Source of the DNA: Maylandia zebra | Lineage: Eukaryota; Chordata; Actinopteri; Cichliformes; Cichlidae | Reading direction: 5' to 3' | Assembly (NCBI RefSeq): GCF_041146795.1 | Contig: NC_135175.1 | Coordinates: 31,552,536-31,616,535 of the forward strand | DNA length: 64,000 nucleotides | Shown here: piece after piece, positions 10,581 to 21,446 of the stretch | How positions within the stretch are numbered: position 1 is the first letter of the stretch | How the letters are laid out: every line of letters begins with the position of its first letter | Notes under the pieces: generated by a model | Seen by the model: only the letters and a program-made list of their open reading frames with translations | The model's database searches: none | What the model was told of the DNA's origin: nothing | Made by a program: the position numbers and the translations under genes

Positions 10581-11840
10581 CAAGCGTCAACAACCTTTAA
10601 CACCCAAAGAGCCATTTGGACCCAGTTTCTAAGGAAAGGAAAACACTGGGAGCCGTAAATACTTCTTAACATCTAAAATGGAGCTAACACTGTGTATATT
10701 GTTTTTTTTTACCTTTATGCTTTGTATAAACAACTATAGTGTGTTGCTTATGAAATCCATGAAGGGCTAAAGAGAAAATGTAATTTTATTTATGTAATGA
10801 ATACATTTTCAACTCTTAAAAAATAATAACAAAAAAGAAAGACAACCAGTTGAAGGTCTCTTTTAAATGAATTAAAAAGCTAAACTTTAATTTATCATGT
10901 AGCAAACAAAAACTGTTGTGAGCTGTCATCCTTAAATCGCCTTTGGGCTTTCGGAGTATAGGGGAGCCTTGACCTGAATTTAGAAAATAATTGGAAAACA
11001 GCACTATGCTCCTAAAAAATTAAAAAATAAATATTTGCAAAATATTTTTTTATTATAATAATATAATATTTATATAATAATGATAATATTTATTTTACCT
11101 GGTTAATGTGTGTCGCAGGGTGTGGCCCAAAGTGCCGCTGCAGGAGAGGCACACACACCTGAGCGGCATCCGGAATCACGCCTCGCCGACTTAAGTCTGT
11201 TGTTTGTACGTGTCGGGCTGTGAGCTGGAAAGCTACAGCCGGCTGTGTGTGTGAGAAAAGTGGTCAATAAAGAGATGCTGAAGAGCAAGCTAATGCAAAC
11301 ATCGTCGGCTCTGCCGTGATATGTTTACAATGGGACTTCTGCGGTAAGCTGTCGTCTGTGAGGCGTGAGTGGTGTTCGTTTTTAACATAATTCATGGTGG
11401 AGAATAGCTGCTCACTTACGGATGTGGATCCGAAGACTGACATTCCACAAATCAGGCGTCCTGATAGGCCACTCTCGTCAGAGGTAAATGCAAATGAATC
11501 TGCCCAGGCATCATTAAATGTTGTATTGTCTTCAGATATCTTTCTTTTCTTACATTTCTCCATACTTGGCCTACCTAGGGCTGAAAGTCTCGATGAATGC
11601 ACGTTGTTTCAGTGGGTATAGCGGCTTCCACAAGTGTGACTCTTATTTTGAGCAACGAAAAATAATAAAATATGACTTTATTTTTATATCTCAAGATCAC
11701 AATAATCTTCTAGTCTTCTTGTGTTAGTTGTTTTTTAGAACTAACACAAATACACTTCAGTTAAATACTTATAATTTATTTCTCCAAACCACGCAGAGCC
11801 ACAGTACAAAGACTAAAGAGCCACAGGTTGCCGACCTCTG
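10581..11840 (-). mobile_element. hAT element, internally deleted
   Basis: Near-perfect 8-bp duplications ATCTAGCA (10,573-10,580) and ACCTAGCA (11,841-11,848) flank ends reading CAAGCGTCAACAACC and, reverse-complemented, CAGAGGTCGGCAACC. The subterminal 'cccaaagagcc' motif is typical of one fish hAT family. The transposase on the minus strand is an N-to-C fusion lacking the core. Confidence 0.82.
11264..11602 (-). pseudogene. hAT transposase remnant, N- and C-termini fused
   Basis: The 112-codon frame contains MEKCKKRKISEDNTTFNDAW and GRLICG (N-terminal segment leading into a BED-like finger) joined directly to SVFGSTSVSEQLFSTMNYVK and HHSRLTDDSL. The second part is the extreme C-terminal hAT dimerisation motif seen in GTF2IRD2/ZBED5-like transposases. 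The whole catalytic domain between them is missing, so this is a defective remnant. It mirrors the deletion style of the element at 1,649-3,535, though the families differ. Confidence 0.82.
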
Positions 11841-11848
11841 ACCTAGCA

Positions 11849-12299
11849 TAAAATGTTACACTTTGGGAATGTGTTGGTGTGTCTTAGCTAACTTCAGTCA
11901 GAGACAGGGAAAGATCTTTTCTCTTCCTGTGATATACAGCAGCTGGACTTTTAGCTAGCAACACACTGTGAGACAAACTGCACAAAAACAGTTTGTGTGT
12001 TTGCTGATGTTTGTTGAGCTGATGGAAACGCTGCATTTGAAATTACCTGCCACTTAAAAAATTATTACTCCATTTATGCTCGCTTGTCTTCTGTATTGCT
12101 AGCTAGATGCTGAAGCACCGCGGCCATTGTTGACAAAAACACAACAATGTTCCACTTTAACAGTCCCTGACTATGACACACAGTTTTTCCTTTTTTATCT
12201 CATTTTAATGTGTCATACCCTGGTGATTAGTACACGATCATAATTGCCTTTCATGTGTTACTGTTTAGGCTCAGGTTGGTTTGATGTTTGATGCCTGCA
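11849..12299. other. Intron sequence, partial local duplication
   Basis: Intron sequence without coding potential. The stretch at about 12,246-12,295 (tttcatgtgttactgtttagg) recurs at 14,251-14,300, so later insertions sit between two copies of a local duplication. Confidence 0.45.
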
Positions 12300-13182
12300 G
12301 CCAAATAACTCCCCTCAAATGGCTATACAAAAAATCAATACATTTCAATATAGCTACCGTTCTGATTAATTTACATGTTGAAAGCGAGTGGGAAGAAGTA
12401 AACACTTATTTAATCCCACCCCTTTGCCATAAATTATCAGTTAATATTTAGTCTGCTTCCTTAGTGATATAATTTGTAATAAAAATAGCAATTTCTGATA
12501 TACTGTTTACTATAATATCACATCATGATTTTTTGTTTTTGTAAATAGAGACATTCACTTAATTTCAATATTTTCCTTTTCTTTATAGTTCGAGAAGATC
12601 ATATTTTTATAACTGTTTTTGAACTGTTTTGGACATGGCTTTAATTCCATATTCAGACTGTTCCACAGTTTCACTCCATGAACAGAAACACAAAAGCTTT
12701 CTCTTGCAGTATGTACCGTCCCTGTTTTGAAGTTACAAAACCCCTTAAATTATAGCTTCCTTCTTTCAAAAAAAAACATACTCTGAATATTACCTTTATA
12801 TTTTTTGCTTTGAATAGAATTTGTACTGTTTGGAATTTCACTAGATTGTCAATTTTCAATATTTCAGACTGCAAAAATAGTGAGTTTGTATGTTCCCTAT
12901 AACCTGCATTGTGGGTGATTCAAATTGCTTTTTTTTTTTCTTTTTGCTTTTTTTTTTGCTTTTTTGAAGAATAAAAAGTGAATGTAGTGTCGTTTTATAG
13001 TTGTTGCCCCAGACCTCTGCACAATAGCTTAAGTATGGTGAAACCAGTGAACAGTATAGAATATGAAGTGATGTTCTGTCGAATACCTGCTTTGGCTTGT
13101 TTACTATTGCAATGCTTAGTGATACTTTAGAATGAATATATCTTACATGAGCACGCCAGTTAAGATTTTCATCTATTATTAC
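12300..13182 (-). pseudogene. Non-LTR reverse transcriptase, C-terminal fragment
   Basis: Minus-strand translation from 13,182 downwards gives VIIDENLNWRAHVRYIHSK, then LYCSLVSPYLSYCAEVWG and later VSVHGVKLWNSLNMEL. This is the thumb and C-terminal part of a CR1/L2-type LINE ORF2. A poly-T tract at about 12,930-12,965 expands a lysine run in the frame, and further stops break the reading. The catalytic domain is absent. A 3' UTR extends to about 12,300. Confidence 0.7.
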
Positions 13183-13440
13183 CCTGCAAGAAGGTCCTGA
13201 GTTCAATTCCACCATCAGGCCGGGGTCTTTCTGTGTGGAATTTGCATGTTCTCCATGTGGGGGGGTTCCTCCAGGTACTCCGGCTTCCCCCATGCAGCTT
13301 GTGGGGATAGGTTAATCCAAATTGCCCATAGTGAATATGCGAGGGAATGTAAGAGCGAATGGTTGTCTGTCCCTGTGTGTTGGTCCTGCGACAGACTGCG
13401 ACCCTACAAAACGATAAGCGGAAGCGAATAGATGGATGGA
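13183..13440 (+). repeat. SINE/RTE-tail-type fish repeat
   Basis: Contains the widespread fish motifs gggtctttctgtgtgga, tttgcatgttctcc and ggtactccggcttcc, and ends with gataagcggaagcgaatagatggatggat. It is inserted beside the LINE fragment. A GAGTTCAATTCC B-box-like sequence near the start suggests a SINE-type head, but the class is uncertain. Confidence 0.6.
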
Positions 13441-13622
13441 TTTCATAAGCAACACACTTTAGTTGCTCTGTGGATTCTTTTAAAAAGCAGTTAAAAACTT
13501 TTCTGTTCAAACAAACCTTTTGTTGATAGACGTATTTACATTATTTACATTATTTACATTTATTTTGTGACTGCCTGTCTGTGAAAAAGGCTTAATATAT
13601 AAACTTTACTTACTTACTTTAG
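13441..13622 (+). mobile_element. L2-type LINE 3' terminus
   Basis: Encodes the usual LINE terminal peptide SFKKQLKTFLFKQTF (13,468-13,520), then a short 3' UTR ending in an aaactttacttacttactt tail. It is 5'-truncated. Confidence 0.6.
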
Positions 13623-13659
13623 TTGTTCACACAAAGCATAAAGATAAAAAAAAACAAAA

Positions 13660-13785
13660 AAAAACAACATACACAGTGCTATCTTCATTTTAGATGTCAA
13701 AAAGTATTTGCGGCTCCCAGTGGGTTTTTTTGCGTGGAAACCGGGTCCAAGTGGGTCTTTGGGTGTTAAAAGTTGCTGACCCCAG
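13660..13785 (-). mobile_element. hAT terminus, solo end
   Basis: The reverse complement reads GGGGTCAGCAACTTTTAACACCC and then ccgcaaatactttttgac. It matches the left end of the hAT at 10,581 in inverted orientation. No partner end was found nearby. Confidence 0.6.
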
Positions 13786-13867
13786 GTGTAGGGAGTAAAA
13801 GTTTAAAAGAAACCCTGAGGCTACAATCAGACTGACATTCCTTTACTGAAGCAGGCTGGTAACTGTT

Positions 13868-13980
13868 ACTTTTGATTTATTATCATTGAAAAAAAAGAAA
13901 AGAAAAGAAAAGTATGTATGTATGTATGTATGTATATATACATACATACATACATACATAGACATGTGTGTGTGTGTGTG
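13868..13980. repeat. Palindromic (TATG)n/(CATA)n microsatellite
   Basis: An A-rich run is followed by about 6 TATG units, a tatatata centre, about 6 CATA units and a short TG run. The tetranucleotide arms are mutually complementary and could form a hairpin. Confidence 0.8.
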
Positions 13981-14252
13981 GAGCAAATGTCGGCCAGTTT
14001 CCTCTGGAAAATCCTTTTGGTTAAACTGTCAGCAAGCAATTTGTATTTGCACTGTTAAAAATTTATATATCTTTAATACACATAAAACCAGCTGCTTGTT
14101 TAAGTGAAAATACATTGATGGGATTTTTAATAAAGTTGTGGAGTTGTAAAGTATTTTGTCTTGCGTCAATTATATCGTCAGTTATATTGTTATCGCAAAT
14201 TTTCAAATGTATATCGTGATAAATATTTTTGGCCATATCGCCCTGCTCTACT
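13981..14252 (-). mobile_element. hAT-like element end (GGGCGATAT family)
   Basis: The reverse complement begins AGAGCAGGGCGATATGGCC. It is the same sequence as 41,161-41,440, which lies in the opposite orientation in copy B. The terminal sequence is a common fish hAT/MITE end. No coding sequence. Confidence 0.55.
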
Positions 14253-15259
14253 TTCATGTGTTACTGTTTAGGCTTAAATAGGTTTGATGTTTGGTGCCTT
14301 TTCCTTAATGGAAAAAAAACCCTCAGGTTACAATCAGACATTTTTCTTCACTGAACCAAGCTGGTCATTTTACCAGCTCAGCTCTAAATCATGTTACAGA
14401 TGACATATGGTATAAACATCTAGATGATGGGAAAGTGGTGTTCTTGGACATGATTGTTGGGCTTCATTTCTGTACTGAACAGTCATTTTAAGTTTAGCTG
14501 GTAAATAACAATTAGCTAATGTTGTTCATGAGACTAAAGTCATCTCACTTTGGTAACATAACTATAATATGGCCAATAATATAGTTATTATGTTAATCAC
14601 TTCACTCAAAGACAAGTATCTTTGACAGTGTATATATAGATGTATCATATATAAGAGACAAATATTGTTCCTTTAATTTGTTGGCATTACTAAATTTGGC
14701 TCAATGCTTACATATATGTGTAAAAAGCAAATGTAGGAGCTGTGATAACTGTGTCTGATAGAATGAAGAGTAGACTGATATATGAAATATTCCTTTATTG
14801 GGTGAGAAAATCAGACCATGTCATAACTGCTTTAAGTCACACAGAATAGATATCAGAGCCTTAAACAGGCTGACTTCTGCTAAATGGGTCAAACTGGGCA
14901 GAAAGTATACAAACACATAACATCCTTGTAGAATATGATGTAACACTATAGATCAACTTACCACAGAATATATAAAGCATATAAACAATTACAGCAATAT
15001 GATGCAACAAACACAGCAGTGCTACTAATCCAAAATACTCAAAGCTTCATAGAACTGAAACAAACATTTATTTTTAGCTCCATTCTGCTGCTGATACATA
15101 CTTTAGGTTTCTGAATATTAAACTTGTTTCTGCCTTTCATAGTGTGTAACTTGAAGGCCCTGAGTACTTTCTCCCACACTGAAAACACTGGAATGATAAC
15201 ATTATTTGAACATTACCTAATAAGACTGATTCAGAACAGACAATTAGTTATTTTAAACT

Positions 15260-16298
15260 AGAGCTGGGCGATAGAACGATAACGATATGTATCGCGATAT
15301 AACTTTTTCTCGATAGAAAAATTAAACTATCGCGATAGACCTCGCTGCTCTTGTCCTCGTAAAAAAAGGAAAAAAAGAAGAAAAAAAAGAACAGCCAATC
15401 CAAATTAAGCAGTGCAGAGCCGAACCAATCACAGCCGCAGCGTCACGTCACGTCACGTGACTTGTTACGTACAGCACAAGTGCCAAGCCGCACATGTGTA
15501 TTTGTTTGGGAAGCAGCCAGCCACCGTACCGCCCGGGTAATGGAGGAAATGAGTGTGCAGACTAGAGAAAAAACAACCGAGAGCGTGACTGAAGAGAAAA
15601 CAGATGATGGTTCCAATGCCGGAGAGATTGTCGAACGGAAAAGCCATAGAAGTTCCGTAGTGTGAAGGTATTTCGGCTATTTCAAGTCTGACAAAAACAG
15701 AGTAGCGTTCAGTGTAAATTGTACTGAAAGCAAGTCTGGAAATACAATAAACCAGTGCATGCTCAGTCTCTGACTGGAAGCGCTAATTTGTCATTCGGCT
15801 TTTGTCAGACTAAAGTAACTGTTAAAACTGTTTGAAAAGCTAAGCTATACAACAAGGAGAGATTGAGAATTTCCTTTTAGTTCTCAGTTTATTTGATATT
15901 GACAAAAGTTAGTCAATTTTGTCTGTTCTTCTGTAAAACAAACTAAGATTTATTTTAAGAATTAATATTTTGTTTCTAAGTGGAATTGACAATTTAGTCT
16001 GTTTTGTTTGTTCTATTTTGAAACTTAAACTCTTTAGCGGCTGCCTTTTGTGTAGTTTGCAATATTTGCCTTTATTTATCTGAAAAAGTCTCATGTTCCT
16101 TAAGTACATCTACCCTGTTGAACTTATTATGGGAAATAAATATATAAAATAAAAACAAGCTGCTGATTATTTCACATTTTACTTGTGAGCAAAGGCACAT
16201 TTAAATCTTACAAATATAGTTATTTGGCTTATATCGTGATAGATATCGTTATCGCCTGAAATGAAAAAAACATATCGTGATATGAAAAAAATCATTTT
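15260..16298 (+). mobile_element. hAT element with BED-finger remnant
   Basis: Begins AGAGCTGGGCGATAG immediately after ttattttaaact; in copy B (42,626) that context continues uninterrupted, so the left boundary is precise. A degraded frame (15,540-15,770) reads MEEMSVQTREKTTES, then after a stop RYFGYFKSDKNRVAFSVNC, a BED-finger N-terminus. The right terminus is lost where a deletion joins to sequence homologous to 43,656. It is non-autonomous. Confidence 0.7.
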
Positions 16299-16396
16299 GA
16301 GCAGCCTTTGAATTGGGACAGCCTCGCTGTTACCGTGACGTAATCGGCCTTATAATGCGGCCTTTAAGGCTGCAGACCCTGAATTGGGATACAGCC

Positions 16397-17161
16397 TATG
16401 TCAGGCTGATTGGGTTAGAATGGCAGACCTGACATGTTAAAAGGAGGGTGGTGCTTGAAATCATTGTTCTTCCATTGTAAACCATGGTGACCTGTAAAGA
16501 AACGCGTGCAGCTATCATTGCGTTGCATAAAAATGGCTTCACAGGCAAGAATATTGTGGCTACTAAGATTGCATCTAAATCAACAATTTATTGGATCATC
16601 AAGAACTTCAAGGAAAGAGGTTCAATACTTGTTAAGAAGGCTTCAGCACATCCAAGAAAGTCCAGCAAGCACCAGGATCGTCTCCTAAAGAGGGCTCAGC
16701 TGCAGGATCGGAGTGCAGAGCGTGCTCAGGAATGGCAGCAGGCAGGTGTGAGCGCATCTGCACGCACAGTGAGGCGAAGACTCTTGGAAGACGGCCTGGT
16801 GTCAAGAGGGGCAGCAAGAAGCCCCTTCTCTCCCCAAAAAAACATCAGGGGCAGATTGATCTTCCACAGAAAGTATGGTGAATGGACTGCTGAGGACTGG
16901 GGCAAAGTCATATTCTCGGATGAAGCCTGTTTCCGATTGTTTGGGGCATCTGGAAAAAGTCTTGTCTGGAGAAGAAAAGGTGAGCGCTACCATCAGTCCT
17001 GTGTCAGGCCAACAGCAAAGCATCCTGAGACCATTCATGTGTGGGGTTGCTTCTCATCCAAGGGAGTGGGCTCACTCACAATTTTGCCCAAAAACACAGC
17101 CATGAATAAAGAATGGTACCAAAACCGCCTCCAACAGCAACTTCTTCCAACAACAGTTTGG
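16397..17161 (+). pseudogene. Tc1-like transposase, C-terminal catalytic part missing
   Basis: The 226-codon frame (16,484-17,161) starts MVTCKETRAAIIALHKNGF, with a paired helix-turn-helix region (residues 1-110), then the first catalytic Asp in VIFSDEACFRLFG and the HVWGCFSSKG block. It stops at QLLPTTVW, before the second catalytic Asp (the QQDNDPKHTS region) and the third acidic residue. It therefore cannot be active. The identical truncation in copy B (44,531) shows that this lesion predates the duplication. Confidence 0.85.
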
Positions 17162-17545
17162 TAAACAACAATTCCTACATAAGACACACAGGATTATAAG
17201 GGGCACCGTCGATTTTCAGAAAAATGAAAGGATTGATTTTAAGTGTGCCGTATTTTCCAAAAAACACGGTAATAACGACGGCCTGCTAGCATGCTCTACC
17301 ACAAATAGTGCTTTGTTGTGTATCTGAAGGACGAAAGCTAAACCAGTTCCACACCACTGAAGTTGAAGCATTTTTACAAACCAATTCTGGTTCATCTGTT
17401 TCATTCAACGATTCGCTTTCACCCTTCTCATTCTCCGTCGCCGCCATGCTTTTTCCTCCATGTGCGTATGAAAACAAAAGCACTGCGCAAGCGTGTTTTA
17501 CCCATATTCTATCGTAATATTTGAATTTCTTATTGTTTCCCATTA
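17162..17545 (-). mobile_element. MITE and hAT BED-finger N-terminal fragment
   Basis: 17,175-17,275 holds the common fish repeat attataaggggcaccgtcg with acacggta at its end. The minus strand at 17,286-17,455 encodes MAATENEKGESESLNETDEP and then STSVVWNWFSFRPSDTQQS, the start of a BED-finger hAT transposase. It is cut at 17,560 by the L1. The homologous segment in copy B is 44,529-44,943 and retains the terminal GGGCTGGGCTATATC end. Confidence 0.65.
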
Positions 17546-17561
17546 TACCGGTATTACCGTA

Positions 17562-19524
17562 TGGGGGTGCCTACTGGGGTCAGCGGGGTCACTTGCCCCT
17601 CCCTTCCTTCCCTCCCCATCTCCAGCTGCCTCCCTCTTCCCGCTCCACCACAACCACCCACACATGCAGGGCCTTGGAGTAGGGGTGTGTCACCAGGGTG
17701 CAGAGGAGGCTACCCCCCCCCCCCCCCCCCCCCTGTCCCCTTCTGGCTGCCTCTGCCTCAATTTTATCCCACAACTTAGACATTCACATTACTCACACTC
17801 TCATTACACATACATATAGGATCTTGGGGGTGGGCACGATACACGGAGTCCAAAGTACCATCAGGGTGTACACCTCACCCCTGGCGTCGTTGCCCACCTC
17901 TCAATTTTAAATACACGTAGACATTGAGGGCTAGCAGGAGGGACTATGCGCTTACCTGCTGCTCTCTGGCAGGTAGCTCCATGCCCTCCTGGGTTTTAAA
18001 TGCACCTTAGAACACAAATGCATCAACACTACAATGAGCGGGTGGAGGGAGGTTTTGGAGTCTTCTCTCACCCCCGTTCTCTGCGGCCTGCTGGAGCGGG
18101 GGGGCTAGAAGGAGGAGTTGGCCGTCCGACTGGGGTCTGGAGTATGGGGCCTCCCTGCTGCTGCGGAGTCGGGGCGGTCTGCCTCTCCCCACCGCAGGCA
18201 AAAGGGTAACACCACCTGGGTCTGGGTGCAGTTCCCCCCTCCAGGGGCAAGGGTACCTAGACCCGGTTCGTAGAGTACGCTTGGGGAGTGTGATCGTGTG
18301 TACAGCGTCTCTTTATGTCTGTCTCCACGTTGGTTGAGTGTGGAGTAAGTGCATATGAGAGCATGAGGGTGGGAATGGATGTTTGTGTCTGTGTGTGCCT
18401 GTATGTCTGTGTCTATATGTCAGGTTGGGTATCAGACGCCACCTCTCTGGGGACACCTCAGGCCCTCCAAGGTTTGGAGGCCTATCTCCACCCACCACCA
18501 CTTCCCCTGCCAGTGGCGGACTCCCTCAGGTGTCGGTGCGTTGGTGGTTCTTTGTGTCTGGGGGTGGGCGTCCGGGTACACACCAGCTCACTCCTTGGCG
18601 GCCGCTTATCGGGGCCTGTAGCCTGGGGCTCGCTCGGGCCACTTCGGAGGTGGGGTGCCCCCGGCCTCTCGGCCTGGTGCTCGGTCACTCAGGCACAGCT
18701 GGCTGCCGGCGGAGCTCACGGGCGCGTCACTGCAACTCCCCCTGGCTTCTGCTCCGCGGCTGCTGAGTGAGCCCTCATCTGGGACTCTCCTCAGCTCTTT
18801 CTGGGACAGTGGCGCGGCTGCCCCTCTGTTGGTCTTCCTTGGTCTCTTGTGTTCTGGGGGCCTCTGGATGTCTGGAGTTTTGATCTCCTCCATACCTGCT
18901 TCATGCCCTGGAGGACGGGGCTGTAATGATCTAGCAGATCATTACATGAAGGAACCTTTTAGAAAAACAAGCGCGTCCATGCTCACAGGTGTACACACGG
19001 GTGATCACACCCACAAACTACACCCTTTTTGGCTCCTACCTCAAAGCACACTGTGTTCTGTTGATCTTATGTGCTGCACAATAATGTTTAATATTTAGTA
19101 TTTACTGTCATATTCCCATATATCATTGTGATGTTGTTTTTTCTATTACTCTTGTTCTCTTCTGCTTGTTTTCTTTTTTCTTTCTCAGCAGGTGATCCAG
19201 GTGATTGATATATGCATTTTTTCTTCTTTTCCTGCCCGTTCTGTTGGTTTTTGTTTTTTGCCCTTCTCCCCCGTCCCTCTTCTCAGCTGTTTCTCTTTCC
19301 CTCTTTCTTTCTCCCCTTCTTTCCCCCAGTCAAGTCTGTCCCATATTCAGTAAGTGAAAATAAAATAAACAATAAAAGGTGAATCAAATGGACCATTACG
19401 GCAAGGCTGGGATGGTCAGTTTGGTAAAGTAAATCCGTTGGACATCTTTCTTTGCCTTTAGACAATAATTCTGATGGCAAAAGAGCCAAACGGGACAGGC
19501 AAAGAAAAAAAAAAAAAAAAAAAA
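17562..19524 (+). mobile_element. GC-rich L1 (Tx1-like) insertion
   Basis: Homologous, in plus orientation, to the minus-strand L1 copies at 6,551-7,528 and 54,804-57,366. It has a GC-rich interior with a (C)n run near 17,711-17,733, then an AT-rich 3' end with gaccattacggcaaggctgg, and a poly-A tail at 19,504-19,523. It is 5'-truncated. Copy B is unoccupied here (44,925), but flanks on the right do not match, so insertion came with a deletion or later rearrangement. No intact ORF2 is present. Frames of 127-151 codons in the GC-rich part overlap one another and are probably spurious. Confidence 0.75.
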
Positions 19525-19639
19525 GATGTTCATACTACACTAATATTGATAAAATGCATAATGAACTTTCTTGGCTTCCAGGCTAAAATATTCTATGGCT
19601 TACTTGTAGTTATAAAGAAAGCAATTCTCTTAAACACAC

Positions 19640-19863
19640 CACATTTATTTCTGCTCAGCTGCAGTATCCAGATGAAATACATAATCATATTACAGTTTTC
19701 AACAAACTACAATTTAGTAAATGCTCGAGTTAAAAGTAACTTTTGTAAAACTGTTATAGTTAGAGCAATTTTGAAGTGGAATAAATTGTCTTATAAAATT
19801 AGAGAATTAGCAACTATTCAAAACTTCAATGAACATTTAAAAGCTGATTTACAGAACTTTTAG
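19640..19863 (+). pseudogene. LINE ORF2 C-terminal fragment
   Basis: Plus-strand frame ending NARVKSNFCKTVIVRAIL, then KWNKLSYKIRELATIQNF and a stop at 19,861. This is the extreme C-terminal motif (KxWNxLxxxI) of non-LTR ORF2 proteins. A frame-disrupted homologue is at 45,835-46,051 in copy B, where small indels occur. Confidence 0.55.
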
Positions 19864-19924
19864 TTGTAAATATTGAAAGAGATGGTTTGTTTTTGAAATT
19901 TGTGCAATGTGTCTCAATGTTATT

Positions 19925-19926
19925 GA

Positions 19927-19975
<49 letters not shown>

Positions 19976-20212
19976 GATTGCTTATGTTTTAACAATTGTG
20001 AAACCTCACTGTGGATGTAAGAGCCAAATTATGTGGATATCTTGAATCCACTTTATTGTATAATATTTTATGTGAGTATTTGACGTGAGACGAGCAACAT
20101 GGAAGCTAATGGGGTTCTTTTTGAATAAACAAATAAACAAACATAGGATTTATTATCACTGAATAATTATGTATAAATCTATACAAACTATAGAAATATG
20201 TATTAGAAACAA

Positions 20213-20283
<71 letters not shown>
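19925..20283. repeat. (TTA)n and (GT)n microsatellites
   Basis: (ATT)n spans about 19,925-19,974 and (GT)n about 20,215-20,282. Both are shorter in copy B (46,115-46,138 and 46,403-46,452). The GT run lies 240 bp upstream of the finger exon. Confidence 0.95.
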
Positions 20284-20285
<2 letters not shown>

Positions 20286-20524
20286 ACAATCAGGAGGGAT
20301 GGGCATGATTTTAGTGTTTGAACAGTCATGAATTATTTTTAACAGCAGGTTGGATGTAATGTGTTAGAACTACCAGCAGGTGGGGATAAGAGACCTTTAA
20401 GGTGTTTGGTGCCACACTCCACCTTCAGGTTTAAAACTAGTGTTAATGGAGGGAGTTTGAAGGTTGAGTTTGTTCCACGACTGCATTTCACTCACTGCCT
20501 CTGTTTGTATCTCTGTCACTGCAG

Positions 20525-21121
20525 GACCAACATGGAGCGAGAAGTCAGCGCTCTCAGGAGGCCGACAAACCTCACAGAAGAAAGGGAGAGAAAAAACACA
20601 CCTGTGACGAGTGTGGGAAGGGTTTTACTTTGAAGGCTAATCTAAAACAGCATCAGGTCATCCACACTGGAGAGAGACCGTTCAGCTGTGACTTGTGTGG
20701 AAGGACTTTTTCCTGGAAGGATTCCCTAAAACAACACCAACTCATCCACAGTGGAGTTAAAGCGTACAGCTGTGATCAGTGTGGCAGAGCTTTTACTCAA
20801 AGTGGCCACTTACAGAGGCATCTAGTTACCCACTCTGGAATTAAGGCATACAGCTGTGACATCTGTGGAAAAACTTTCAGCCAGATAGGGAACCGAAATA
20901 TACACCTACGCATTCACACCAGACATGATGTGTACTGCTGTGAACAGTGTGGCAAAGAGTTTATAACTCACACACAGTTACAACAACACATGTTTATCCA
21001 CACTGAGGAGAGACCTTATCAATGTCACCTGTGTGAGAAGACTTTTAAAGCTCCACATCACCTGAGACTACACCAACAGATCCACACCAGAAAGAGACTC
21101 AACAAGTGCAGTTACTGTGAG
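20525..21121 (+). CDS. Zinc-finger gene A, exon 3: six C2H2 fingers
   Basis: Nuclear DNA-binding protein of the KRAB-less fish C2H2 family (gastrula-zinc-finger-like). The exon starts at acceptor ctctgtcactgcag, phase 0, and ends TACTGTGAG|gtatgt, giving 199 codons. It opens DQHGARSQRSQEADKP, then six C-X2-C-X12-H-X3-H fingers beginning TCDECGKGF, SCDLCGRTF, SCDQCGRAF, SCDICGKTF, CCEQCGKEF and QCHLCEKTF. Linkers alternate TGERPF with SGVKAY and SGIKAY. A seventh finger starts (KCSYCE) but is cut by the splice junction and never completed. Joined with exons 2 and 4 the protein would be 397 aa with 12 fingers. An in-frame stop 11 codons into the intron would give a short form if the intron were retained. 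DNA targets cannot be read from sequence alone. Confidence 0.9.
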
Positions 21122-21446
21122 GTATGTATTTATATTGTTATCTTGTCATTTTAGCCTGACTGTTTGGAACAACTCTGCTCATTAAACTGTGTTAGCATGT
21201 TAGCAATTCTACTGCATGGAAAAGCAGCTCTGAGTGATTATTCAGATTTTCATGTCAGTTATGATTTTAGTATTACTGTAGTATTATGGTGGTAGTATTG
21301 TAGTTATTGCAGCCCAGTAAACTGAGTGTGTTAACTGAAACAGTCAAATGTAATTGGACGTCTGCAGAGATGCTCTTTATTTCAGGCGACGTTCAGGATA
21401 AAAATGTTGAAGGACTGACTTACACTGTCTTTGTGTCTTTGTTTAG

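Noticed and set aside
20106-20306. HTHTHT-repeat frames on the minus strand (also 46,263-46,495)
   Set aside because: Translation of the (GT)n microsatellites.
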